This document shows positions 33,732 to 44,535 of a stretch of DNA of 64,000 nt, one piece after another (position 1 is the stretch's first letter; each line of letters starts with the position of its first letter). The DNA is from Exophiala sp. HKRS030 (taxonomy: Eukaryota > Ascomycota > Eurotiomycetes > Chaetothyriales > Herpotrichiellaceae). The notes under the pieces were generated by a model. The model was not told the DNA's origin. It did no database searches and worked only from the letters and a program-made list of their open reading frames with translations. The stretch is from NCBI GenBank assembly GCA_023897205.1, contig JAHWDD010000005.1, positions 2,604,001 to 2,668,000 on the forward strand, written 5' to 3'. A program made the translations under genes and the position numbers.

Positions 33732-35585
33732 ATGGCTGCTTCAGTACTTGGAAAGCGTTCTCGAAGAGTTCTAGACGAGGAAGGTATGTGCAAAAGCTGG
33801 ATCGAGCTGAGGGAATCCCATTGACATTGCCGTGGTACAGATATCTCATCTCTTTCTCCTATCCCAAAGAGACGGACGCGTCGTTCTGCTCCTCAGATAT
33901 ATGAAGACACCGATGGACAGGAACAGTCGGGGGAACAGTGTTCCCCAAGCAGGCATCAGAGCCCTGTTCAAACTCGTTCTGTCAGACCTCGTATTGAAAA
34001 ACCAAGACGTACCGAACAAAACATCTCCGAAGATAGCAAGACCACCGCAAACGAGTTCCAAGATGAAAACATTATACCTGCGGCTGTCTCGACACCGACG
34101 ACCACACGCTTCAAAAATGCTCTTGCGACGCCTCCGTGTACACCAAAGCATCGCGTACGACTTGGAGGTCGGTTACTTACACCTCGATCAGCACGCACTT
34201 CTACGCCATCAAGACAGAACGTTTATTCGCTGGCGAGACAACTATTCACCCAAGCGTCGAATGGAAAAGTCATTGGACGGGAACCAGAGCGACAACGACT
34301 GACAGACTTCATATCCAAGGCCATTAGGACTGAGAAGGGTGGCTGCACTTATGTGAGCGGACCTCCAGGAACTGGCAAGAGTGCCTTGATCCAGGAGATC
34401 ATGCAAGAATTCCAGGGAAAACACCTTAAAGTCGCAACCATCAACTGTGTTGCTTTCAAATCTTCGAACGAGGTCCTTACCAGCTTTGCCCAAGAGTTTG
34501 GCTGTGGTGGTGGCAATCAAAAAGCAACGAAAGCCAGCCTCTCAAAGCTATTCACCGCGCGAAAGCGAAGCTCCGAGATGCATCTGGTATTACTGGACGA
34601 AATCGACACCCTTCTCAGTGGGGAATGCGAGGTGCTATACAATATTTTCGAGTGGGCGATGCATCCATCTTCCTCCCTCGTTCTGATCGGCATCGCTAAT
34701 GCCCTTGATTTAACTGATCGGTTTCTTCCTCGGCTGAAGATGAAGAACCTAAAGCCGGAGCTTCTTCCATTCCTTCCATACAATGCCCAGCAAATTTCGA
34801 AAATCATCTCCGAGAAGCTGCGAACACTACTACCTGCTGAGAGCTCAGCATCTCCCGACTTCGTTCCTTTGATCCACCCGGCAGCGGTGCAGCTCAGTAG
34901 CAAAAGGATCGCATCTCAGACAGGAGACCTCAGGAAAGCATTCAGTCTGGTTCGCCGTGTGATTGATAAGATCGAGCAGGAAACAATCGCCAAAATGAGC
35001 TCAAACCAGACAACTCCAACGAAACAGCCGCTTGGGGAGGTGAAAAACCTGCAGACTACGATTGAGAGCCGGTCTGTTCTGTCTCAGTTGACAATGGAAA
35101 GTGCACCTCGAGCCAGTCCGGCGCATGTTGCAGCAATCGCCTCCAGCATATTCAACAATGCCACTGTGTCCCGACTGAGTGGACTGAATCTTCAACAGAG
35201 AGCTGTACTGTGTTCTCTGGTAGCATCAGAAAGTCGACAGAGACATTGTGATCCATACACAACACCTTCAAAGTCACAGTCGCGGATCCCTACCATCAAA
35301 GCCCTTTTCGAAAAATACACGGCGTTATGCAAACGTGACGGAACACTGGTACCATTGAAGGTGACTGAGTTCCGAGACGTTGTGGCCAGTCTGGAGACCC
35401 TCGGTCTGGTACATGAATCCGCAGGACGAACGTCCAGCCTTCTGACACCGACCAAGACACCATCAAGGAGCGGGAGAGCATTGGACGACAAGCAAGTCAT
35501 AAGCGCAGTTTCTGAGAAGGAGATGAGGGATAGCTTGAATGGACCTGGCGCCGACCTATTGTTGAAATTATTTGAGGAGTACTAG
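33732..35585 (+). CDS. CDC6: Cdc6/Cdc18 replication licensing ATPase
   Basis: Two exons, 33732-33783 and 33841-35585, with a 57-bp intron, give 598 aa. The first ~150 residues are a basic, disordered regulatory region with many S/T-P sites, including TPPCTPKHR near residue 114, as expected of a CDK-controlled protein. GREPERQRL introduces the AAA+ domain. Walker A is GPPGTGKS (~191-198) and Walker B is LVLLDEID (~266-273). Sensor-like IGIANALDLTDR matches Orc1/Cdc6. A winged-helix region occupies the last ~150 residues. Cdc6 binds ORC at origins and loads Mcm2-7 in G1. The N-terminal Orc1 BAH domain is absent, which supports Cdc6 over Orc1. Confidence 0.93.
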
Positions 35586-36345
35586 ATAGACTAATGAATG
35601 AAGGGCTGTTTTTGAATGTTTGGGGTTTTGGCATAAGCGAGGACTTCAGCATGTGGGTGTACCTGGTCTGATCTCACCTTGGTGGCACAATGACACAGCG
35701 GCAGCGGACAAAACATTCGTTTGAGAGAAGATATAGATGGACACTAGAGTAGAGAAGACGGTTGGACCAGACTCCATAGACATCTGTCATTCTTGCAAAC
35801 TATCATCTGGACGATTCGGATGTACTGGGCTCATACTACCAATACGAGTACTTGCAAAGTACATGCGATCTCTCCATATCCCACGACGATGATGTCAACA
35901 ATGGCGTGCAAAATCCTGCGAGTTTGCCATTGTTGATCGACTGGATACCGGGATGTGCTGATTTTGTATTGTATGCCATTGGGATTCAAGGAATGCCCCC
36001 AAATAGGCTCAAGCTAAGAAACCAAGCTTCTGTCAAAGAGAGGGGACCGTGGGTGTTTTGGTACCACTAAGAAGCCTGCATTATTGGCCCTTCAGCCGTT
36101 GTACCCGTGGGCGTCGTCAGCCTTTCCAGCTTCACCATCCGGAACTCTCGATCTTGGGGTGTTCCATGTCGCGATCGCCCGTCCATCGTCACTACGACAC
36201 AAGGATCTTGCCTTGTATGGCGCCTTACCCACCTGCTTCTTCAACCGTGCTCTCCATCCGCTTCTCTTTCCGCTTTCCCCCTCCATAACTCCATAACTAC
36301 GACCTGCACGCGCTCGAACAACCCGTGTTGCGACAGCTATCCGCC
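35586..36345. other. intergenic: CDC6 3' flank and C2-gene promoter
   Basis: Pyrimidine-rich leader just before the next ATG. No gene seen. Confidence 0.5.
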
Positions 36346-38455
36346 ATGGCCAACAGCGACGCAGATTCACCTGCTATACGCAAGGAGCATCCGGCGGATA
36401 AGATTGGTCCCAAGCTTGTCAATCAGGCGGACAGAATACAAAATAAATACCAACCAAACACAGGATCAAATGCTCCGGAGAAGAAGAAAGGTCCCGCGGG
36501 AGGCTTTGATGACACTCCCATACCTCATGCGCCGCCTGGATACACATTGAAGTTCACCTTTCACAAAGCCGAAAACCTTCCCTTTGCCGATTTAAACACG
36601 CTCTCTTCAGACCCTTATATCCTAGCCGTCCTCAAATCAGACCTTGTCAAGCGTCACAAGCAAGACCCAGATATGTGCATACGCACGCCGACCATCCACC
36701 GCAATACAAACCCAGAATGGAACACCGACTGGATCGTTGCCAATGTACCCAGTTCAGGCTTCCATCTGAAATGCAGACTGTACGACGAAGACCCGTCAGA
36801 CCACGACGACCGCTTAGGCAATGCACATATCAACGTCTCCGGCATCGATGACAATTGGAAGGGCTTCTCAAGGCGGAGCTTCGAACTGAAAAAGCGCATG
36901 GGTAGTAAGCGCGCATACACCATTCGTGGATGTGCCGCGATGTTCTCACGAAACGTCAAGATGGGTGGCCATTTAGTCGTGAGCATTGAGAATCTTGGGC
37001 GTACGAAAGATGAAAGCGGCGGAAGGATGTATACAATCGGACCTTTGGCTTGGAGTCGGCATTACTCTCCGCTCATAGGGCGGTTGGCCGGAACCAAGGA
37101 TACAGAAATGGGCAAGGACGGCAAAGAGACGCAGAGATACAAGTAAGCCCTGGCCGATCCTCTCCTACGTCCTCCTAGCGAGTGGCGGAAGCATGACTAA
37201 CAGAGAGATGCACAGTTTCCAGGCCGTGCAGATGCAACTCCGGGGTCCGGTACCTGCAGAGCTGTATCATCGATACGTGGAATTCAAACCCTTTGTTGCG
37301 GGTATGTTCACGTCTCATTCCATCCGAGGTAGGCTGCTCAATCGCGCCCTTCACCACCAACACGCGCGGATCTACAACTACGATCGGATGACAAAGTATG
37401 GCACATTCCCTGAACCGACCCCTGACATGACAAAATTACTACTTGACCTCGTGCATTATGATGAGGGCGGGCGGATTTTCACGTACGTCCTGACTCTGGA
37501 CGGGCACTTTCGGTTCACGGAAACGGGTAAAGAATTTGGAATCGATCTTCTAAGTAAACATACTATGCATAGCGATGTGAGTATATACATTGCTTGCAGT
37601 GGAGAATTCTTCTTCCGGAAAATCCGACACGGGAAGACGAACAGGAAGGAGAAGGACGTCGACCCGGTGGAAGGCACGCATAAGCCCGCCCCAGAAAGTG
37701 GCCCGGCAGAGGAAGAGAGGGAGAATAAGGAAATCGATCAACTTGCTATTAACCAGGACGGCACCGACGATGATGATCATCATCAGCACGAGAAGGACAA
37801 GGACGAGAAGAAGGATATGGACAAGGACAAGGAGAAAGATTCAGAGTGTGTTGTGAAGTCGGCGCCGGGCCAAAACGGCAAGGACAAGGACAAAAGCAAG
37901 GATCCCGACGGCAATGAGGTGTCGATCGAAGACTCGAACAAGGACACGGATCCTTCGCACTACGAGTTGATCATCGACAACGACAGCGGCACTTATAGGC
38001 CCAACGGCAAGAAATTGCCCCTTCTGCGGGATTTCTTCAAGATGAACTTCCCCGGCCTCAAGGTGGTCACGTTGGATTGTCAGGCCGACGAGGAGCGCAT
38101 GAAGAAGCTCAAGGGCGAACAACGGGAGCGCAAGAAGTCGACCCACAACCAGGTCATGTTTATGCAAAACTCCAGCATGAGCAGCGTCAGCTCGAGCGAC
38201 GAGGAGGATCTGGCCGCGCGGGCGGCCGGGGAGGACCACAAGGAGCATCGGTACAAGCAGCAGTATCACGCCTTCCTCGACGGCGGCAAGGACGAGCACC
38301 ACGGACAATACGACGCCGCCGCCGCCAACGGGGAGACGTCGACGGCCGATGGGGACAAAGACGCCGCCGCCGCCGAACAGGAGAAGCTGAATCAGAATGG
38401 AGACGTCAATGCTCCTGAGAGAGGAGACGCAGACACCTCGAATGAGAAGCGATAA
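36346..38455 (+). CDS. C2-domain protein with highly charged C-terminal half
   Basis: Two exons, 36346-37142 and 37204-38455, with a 61-bp intron, give 682 aa. The ATG at 36346 has a CCGCCATGG context. A C2-like domain covers residues ~60-190: YTLKFTFHKAENLPFADLNTLSSDPY, then NPEWNTDW, then CRLYDEDPSDHDDRLG, with several Asp residues placed as in Ca-binding loops. Exon 2 starts with a conserved QLRGPVPAELYHRYVEF block. A Lys/Asp/Glu-rich stretch (~residues 410-500) interrupts the protein, followed by LIIDNDSGTYRPNG and a basic coiled region. Homologues are widespread in filamentous fungi but uncharacterised as far as I know. Membrane or Ca2+ binding is inferred from the C2 fold. Confidence 0.8.
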
Positions 38456-39314
38456 TGGATGCGAGATGAGCGAAAGAGGGCTTTCGACTGTACAGTACCT
38501 TTGCGATTCATGTTTTGATGTTTCAATGTTGATGCGTGGATGAGCGTCCAGGGTGGCAGGGGTGGTTTTTGCGATACCCAGACCTGTTTTTTCAACGGCA
38601 GGATCATGTTTATTCTTACTCCGTACAGCACCTGAATTAGTTAGTATGTAGTACTCCGTGTGAGCCACGGTACTAATCATTGAACATGTCTTTTTGTAAA
38701 CACGTGTAGAGTGGATTCTGTGAGTTCATCATTTCATTCATGTCAAGTAGTTTTTACTTTTCAGGTAGTATGAAGCTGTCGTGACTACCAGGCAGTACCT
38801 TGGTGCGCCGATATGTTCCTTTTCCTCTCTCTTTTTTTTTGAATTTCTGTCCAATTGTCCACCAGATGAGTGTTTCAATCAGCCAAATGCCCACCGTTCC
38901 GTCCACTCCAAAAGTACGTTTACGAATCGTTGAAACGTGGCAAATCTGGCATACTTGGTCAATTCGGGCCCTGTCGAACTCCAGCCCCCAAAAGCCCAGC
39001 TGCCACCATCCCCTGCAATTTCAGCTCTTGAAGCTACACCACTGCCAACCCTGGCCTGAGACATAGTCCTCTCATTTGGCTCCGTCACCACAGGGCGAAA
39101 AACATGGGGAAAACAAAGAACCATCATCTCACATGAGATATATGATGGTTTGTGCCGCGGTCCCAAATCTAACAAACTCCTCTATCCCAGACGTGATCCC
39201 ATAAGGCCGAAAACACCTTGCTGCAATCAGGGAACGACTTTTGGCTACCTGTACTCCGTAGGTTTCAGGTCATCAACTATGTTGGGTAAACGCAAGTATT
39301 TTTTTTGGCATGGC
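38456..39314. other. convergent intergenic with two TACTCCGTA copies
   Basis: 3' flanks of the C2 gene and ADE8. Exact copies of TACTCCGTA lie at 38617-38625 and 39252-39260, and a one-mismatch copy at 38652-38660. No gene seen. Confidence 0.6.
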
Positions 39315-40055
39315 TCAACTCTCGGACCTCCTCTTCTCTTCCAGGTCCGAAAGTACTTTCCCTGTGGCTTGGACAATCAGTTTCCATTCTGTGTCGTGTA
39401 TCCTCTTTTCCAGATCTTCTTGAGAGTCCCCGGTTTGGCAAGGGACTTCTTTGACCAGGATAGGCGGACCCATATCGACATCTGCCTCGACGTAATGTAC
39501 CATCACCCCGGTGTTGGTGATCTCGCCTTTCTTGAAAGCTTCATAAGCACGATCGATGGCGTTTGCACCATTGAATTGTCCGGGCAAAGCAGGATGGAGG
39601 TTGATGACAGGGACATGGGCAGAGGCCAAAGCGTTGATGAAAATCGGCGACAGAATATGCATCCACCCGGCACAGACAACTAGATCTGGCGAAGGGATGT
39701 GGGTGAGGATCTTCTGGGCAAGATCGGAATCGTACTGATTCCTTGCGGCTTGTACATTGTTTGGATATCTCTTCTTGTACTCCACAAGATTGTGGTACGT
39801 CACAGGAATGCGTGCATCTCGAGCACGAGTCAAGCCGTATGCCTCACGACGATTGGAAATAACGTGTGTGATCTCGGCTTGTGGAAGGAGACGTTTCGGG
39901 GTAGATCGGCTCTTTGAGGGCGGTGCTTGGCCGCAAGCATCGATCAGGGCCTGGAGGTTCGTGCCTGAACCAGAAATGAGGACGGTTATGTTGAAAGAGC
40001 TAGATGCGCTGTAGGCGCGGGTCTTGTCGGTAGAGACTGATTTACCAGAAGGCAT
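39315..40055 (-). CDS. ADE8: phosphoribosylglycinamide formyltransferase (GAR transformylase)
   Basis: Intronless, 246 aa from the ATG at 40055; the frame is open a little further upstream but without ATG. The GART signature is complete. ITVLISGSGTNLQALIDA forms the phosphate loop. VVCAGWMHILSPIF follows. NLHPALPGQFNGANAIDRA holds the catalytic Asn-His pair, and VHYVEADVDMGPPI holds the catalytic Asp. The enzyme transfers a formyl group from 10-formyl-THF to GAR in step 3 of de novo purine synthesis, in the cytosol. Slightly longer than the ~215-aa yeast Ade8 because of inserts after residue 40. It is a stand-alone enzyme here, as in other fungi. Confidence 0.95.
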   Translation of the reverse strand: MPSGKSVSTDKTRAYSASSSFNITVLISGSGTNLQALIDACGQAPPSKSRSTPKRLLPQAEITHVISNRREAYGLTRARDARIPVTYHNLVEYKKRYPNNVQAARNQYDSDLAQKILTHIPSPDLVVCAGWMHILSPIFINALASAHVPVINLHPALPGQFNGANAIDRAYEAFKKGEITNTGVMVHYVEADVDMGPPILVKEVPCQTGDSQEDLEKRIHDTEWKLIVQATGKVLSDLEEKRRSES

Positions 40056-40501
40056 CTTGAAGTAGACAACCCCCCGAAGCACAGACTATTTTCCTTCAGA
40101 CAGTATGAATAAACAGGCGTCTGAGAGCTCTCGAAAGGAATCGAGCTGGGTACAAGCAGGTGATGAAGAGGTCAATACAGCGGCGGGGCAGGCTCAGCGT
40201 CGAGGATAGTGCAGGCTCGAATTTATGCCATGACTTTGTTGACCACTGCAAGGTCTGAAGGGGGCAACGGTTGCAGGAGTATGTGGACGGAAGAAGAAGA
40301 GAAAAGAATCCGCTAAAGCTAGCTCAAGACATTCGAGGTTGAGCGCAGTGGAAAAGCGAGAAAGAAAGTGTTTGAAAAGTGATACAACTTTGGGCTAAGG
40401 GTGAAGACTGGAGGTATGGAAGCTCCCGCAGGGTATGATCTTCCTACCCAAACCTACTGCATGATCACAGCGGGATCAAGCACCTAGCGAAGGGGGAGGA
40501 G

Positions 40502-40555
40502 GTGCCCATCGTGCCCATTGCGTCCATCGTGCCCATTGCGTCCATCGCGCCCATC
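40502..40555. repeat. 9-bp minisatellite, six copies
   Basis: Six tandem units of nine bases alternate between GTGCCCAT(C/T) and GCGTCCATC types, ending in GCGCCCATC. Two of the pairs form an identical 18-bp higher-order unit (GTGCCCATT+GCGTCCATC). It lies about 450 bp upstream of the ADE8 ATG. Confidence 0.85.
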
Positions 40556-41069
40556 ATTTTGTGCCCCGCGCCGCTTCCTGACAGCTCGCAGTCTGCAGGG
40601 CGCAACTAGTACAGCGCAGCTAAAAAGTAGGTACTTCTCTTAGCTATCTCGACCCTCGCCTCACTGGTCGTCCCTCAACAACCTGCAGCTATATCCTGTC
40701 GCTAGTCGAACTGCTGGGTCACGGAAGAGTGGTCGCTCAAGTCTTCCGCAGTTTCTTGGGTACCTTGACTACGAAGTACAACCTTGCTTGATCCTGACAT
40801 GTCCATTCTGCTCCAGTACAAGCTATCTCGTCACCACTACCAAAAACCTGATAAGTATCGTGTCGCCACGGCCGACTAGACACCATAGTCTGCTCGAGAA
40901 GCCGAAGACCAAGTCCACGCTCTGCCCAAATGGGCCTGACGTCGATCGGTTCCAGCAAGCGGTCCAGGGTCAGCTGCACTTCGCGCGATCATCCCACCGA
41001 GCCACCTAGACATCACTGGTGTCAGTTTCTATATGAAACAGCCCTCGTATATTGTATCACATCCCTCGT

Positions 41070-41811
41070 CCCTCGCTTGCGCAGATCATTCTGTTGGTCT
41101 TGATCCTTTTGAGAAACTGCCGCGAGCATTTTGGGGAGGTTTCCACCAGTAAATCATGGATCAACCTTACTCGTTTCTGTCAACCGAAGAACTATTGTTT
41201 AGAACAGCCCTGGTGTCATCTCGGCAGGCAATTCTTGCTGCGGGGATGCAGAGACTGTACATCCGTTTGGAGTTGACCCACTGAAGCTCCTCGAGCGGCA
41301 GTCTGGTGCGCAACCAGGCTCAGAAGAACACCTGCTACGCGCATTAGCCTTGATACCGAGGATCCTCGTATGCAAGTCCACCGTCAAGGACGACTCGAAA
41401 TAGCGACCATTCACGGCGAAAAGCGATTTCATTGGAGAGTGTCTCACAGTGGTGCAATACCCTAATTGAGTTCACCAGAGAAGGTTGCAATTCCTGCACG
41501 ATATTTTGATCTTGCATGGTGATCCATTTGATGTCACTGATGAATAAGACTGCATCGCCGCTTGCTAAACATCCATCATGATATGTACAATACAAGAAGT
41601 GGAGTCTGCACAGGAAGGCATCCTTCTGCTATGCCCACATGCCAAAATTGAAGCTGAGTACGAGGAGGACATCATACTCAGGCCAACAAGATGATGTCTT
41701 GGTGCCCCAAACACAGTCCGTGATCTGGGCTTTTCTTTGTTTTCGACCTTCCTTGTTGGACAACAGAAGCGAGGTGACAATAATGCGTCTTCAAAGTCGC
41801 GTAATTTCTAG
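41070..41811 (+). pseudogene. probable decayed protein gene (possibly a fungal transcription-factor type)
   Basis: Two plus-strand frames read like one protein with breaks. The first (about 41085-41250) includes GLDPFEKLPRAFWGGF and ELLFRTALVSSRQAILAAGMQ. It then shifts by one frame into VDPLKLLERQSGAQPGSEEH and ALALIPRILVCKSTVKDD (41257-41400). The second frame continues to 41811 with in-frame stops but protein-like pieces such as FLHDILILHGDPFDV, GILLLCPHAKIEAEYEEDI and LGFSLFSTFLVGQQ. Stops replace codons that could have been CAG/CAA/CGA. A D-P-F-x-x-L-P motif recalls fungal Zn2Cys6-type regulators, but that family link is weak. No intact start or zinc cluster was found. Confidence 0.4.
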
Positions 41812-43708
41812 CTGGTGGGGAGAACTCTAGCATATCACGTACTGTGCTCCGCGCATATCAGATGGTTACCGCTCGGCACGATGCGTTGCATTTGCATGCG
41901 AACGATGCTTCGCCTCGGTCCTTGCTTTCTCCATCTGTTTGCGACCCATGTGCTGTGGCGCTGAACGCTCCCGTGAATGTTATCGCTTGGTGGTAAGCCT
42001 CTTGACAAGGTCATGGAGTCGGAAGGTCAGGTCACCTTTCGATTTGAACAAGACCTCCAGCCTCTGCTACATTTCTCTCTCCGCAAGAATGCCCAGCGCA
42101 ATGGTCTGGTCGACAGTGATTGGCAGTACTGATGATGAATGGAAGCTTCTCCATTAGCCAAAAAGGCAACCTGCGCTACTCTTCGGGTGCTTGTCTCACA
42201 GTATTACGAGTACCAACGGTCTATTGAGATACTACATACCTGCCTTCTTTGAAAGTGGGTACTGAATCCAAGTTTCGGAGGGTTTCCAGCAACATGGATT
42301 CCTAGAACTATTTGAATCTTAGAATGCTGTGCTGGCGTTTTGAGCAACACCATTTGGCGGGTCAGAGCACCTCATGCAGCGTCTAGATGCAAGCCCATCC
42401 TATCACGGCACCCTAGGATTGTGCTACAGATGGCCCGACTCATGGCTATCTGTATCCATAGCTCTGTCGACTGCAAATTTAAATGGATGTAATACTGGTT
42501 CTTTGTCATTCCAAATACCGTTTGCCCCCAAAAGTCTGCGATAGAACGATTCCGTCAGTGGGTTCAGACGCTGACATTGAAAGATAGGTAAAGTGTTCGG
42601 GAACTACACTGCAGACCTGGCTGCGTCGAATTTCAGGACAAGTTTAAACAACCAAACACCCGATATGCGACTAAGACCCAAAGGAGAGGTAGATAATTGA
42701 ATCGGACGAGCTGCCCCTCGAGGGTAAATAGCTTGTGAGAAGACAACATAGAGCAATCACCCTTTCCATGAGAAGACCAGCACATTGGCAAAGCGAAGAT
42801 TCTTTCTGGTATAGCCTCAGCATCTACCGGATAAGGGTCATTACGCCGACCTCGCGGACAAGATATCCTCTCAGGGCATGAGACCGAAAGATGCTTGGAA
42901 ATATGTCGTAGTTGGAAATCTCTCATGGATATTCTTAGGAAACAAAGCAAATCTTGCATCATTGCCTGCGTTGACTGAGGTCCATTCCTTCAGAGATCTC
43001 TGTTTCTGGTAGTTCGGCATCAGTCACCGCGCTTCAGGGATGGGCCAGATACTCTTTTATTCTCGAGGGACTGAACATGTGTCCGATTACGGACACAAAC
43101 GTCAACATCGTGGGCCAATAACGCACATACCACTTGCACATGGGCAAATCTGTTATACAGGGATCTGGCGTGTATCTCGGCTTGTTTCTCAGATCTTTGA
43201 CGTGTCCCTGTGTGTAGCATGTTGACTCAATCAGGTAGCTGGCAACAGGTATTTTTTCCGGGGTATAAAACGGAGAGGGGTTTTGGAATCTGGGGTATGA
43301 GAGGGAATGTTTTTGAGGGGGAAGTGTTGCCAGAATCTTTGCCAGCTACCATTTTGGTCGTAGTGGTGTTTTTGCATACGAGAAACAAAGTACGCGGGAA
43401 CTCAACCTTCTACCGAGTACGAGTACTTGCATGTCTTCATACCATGCGTCAAGCACTTCTCAGCGATTTTTGTCCCGTATCTAGGCGTAATGGGAGTAGA
43501 CTTTTTTTGGCCATTATTGGATGATTCCTGGGTGTCAGTGGTTGTGGCACGGAAGTCGGAAATACAGTTTTGCGTTGGGCCTGGGACTGGGATTTTGTTG
43601 TTTCGTGTCTCTTTCTCTCTGGGCATGTGTCACTTGGGAGTTTACGTGAGATTTTGATTGTGTGTAAAAGACTAGGGGGGAAAAATTCTGTTGGCATCTT
43701 GTGTACTG

Positions 43709-43801
43709 TACGGAGTACACCGGACTTTTCTACAGTACTCCTTACAATAATAATAGGGTCGCCCGACAAGCTACCAAAGCCGTAGCTTGTCCTACGGAGT
43801 A
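43709..43801. repeat. hairpin flanked by TACGGAGTA 9-mers
   Basis: GACAAGCTAC (43765-43774) and GTAGCTTGTC (43782-43791) form perfect 10-bp arms with a 7-base loop. TACGGAGTA copies lie at 43709-43717 and 43793-43801. An inverted near-copy TACTCCTTA sits at about 43736-43744, so the hairpin is bracketed by inverted motif copies. It lies about 740-830 bp upstream of the MFS ATG. Confidence 0.6.
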
Positions 43802-44535
43802 CAACCAAGGCCTTTTGTACCTAATACCTGTGGATGTTTTTACCCCATACATTGTGCCCTTCTGTTATTAGTAACATTGACTAGCCTCGTCCACGTACAA
43901 AGGACTGTCAGCGAGGTCCGGCGAGCAGGAGAGACCATTCCACTTGGGGCATATAACGGGGCTGATTTGCGTCGCTCCCTCTTTCATGTCCGTCGAATCA
44001 CGAACACCAAAATGCGCCACGCTCAGGACGTCGACTCCTCCTTCGACTCCCTAAGCAGTAATTGCCAATCCGCGCTTTAGGTAAGATTGCACATTATTGA
44101 CATCCCATCCCCTGTCACACGGTCAAAAAGGACGGAGTAAACGAAGGAATATGCAGGGAGGACCTCTCTTTTTGAAACCCAAGGGCGTCCTCTAGAACGC
44201 CCCTGATTTGACGCAGACCTTTTAGATCTGACAGGACCTTTTGGCGCCGGAACGCCATTTGCTTGGGTCAATATCGGCTGGTGGGAGACGCCCTACAGAC
44301 GGGTCGTCAAGGGACACGCTAAAAACACAAGGCTGTTTGTTGAATCGTAGGGCCAAAGAAGGAAAAAAAAACACTATAGTCGGACGTTTTGTATTTCAAG
44401 CAGGCCCTCCCCGCTGTCGATTTTTTCTTTTCCTTCTTTGTCTTGTCGTCAAGTGTCTCTTGCACTCGCACACTGCTCTTGTGTCACTTTCACTTTGCGC
44501 CTGCCTCCCCCGGCTCTCTTCCCATTGTACCAGCC

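Larger units (their letters stand above)
40056..44535. other. gene-poor 4.5 kb stretch
   Basis: The longest stretch without an intact gene in the window. It holds a 9-bp minisatellite (40502-40555), a probable gene relic (about 41070-41811), two exact 9-mer motifs and a hairpin (43709-43801). The 3' end is the MFS gene promoter with a pyrimidine-rich leader. The remaining parts, especially 41.8-43.2 kb, show nothing I can name. Confidence 0.6.

Noticed and set aside
37841..38680. 279-codon antisense frame over the C2 gene
   Set aside because: A mirror of the Lys/Asp-rich repeats; hydrophobic Val/Leu runs arise from the complement of GAC/AAG codons.
41850..43200. Transposon or reverse-transcriptase remnant in the gene-poor region
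   Set aside because: I looked for long terminal repeats and RT or transposase motifs and saw none.
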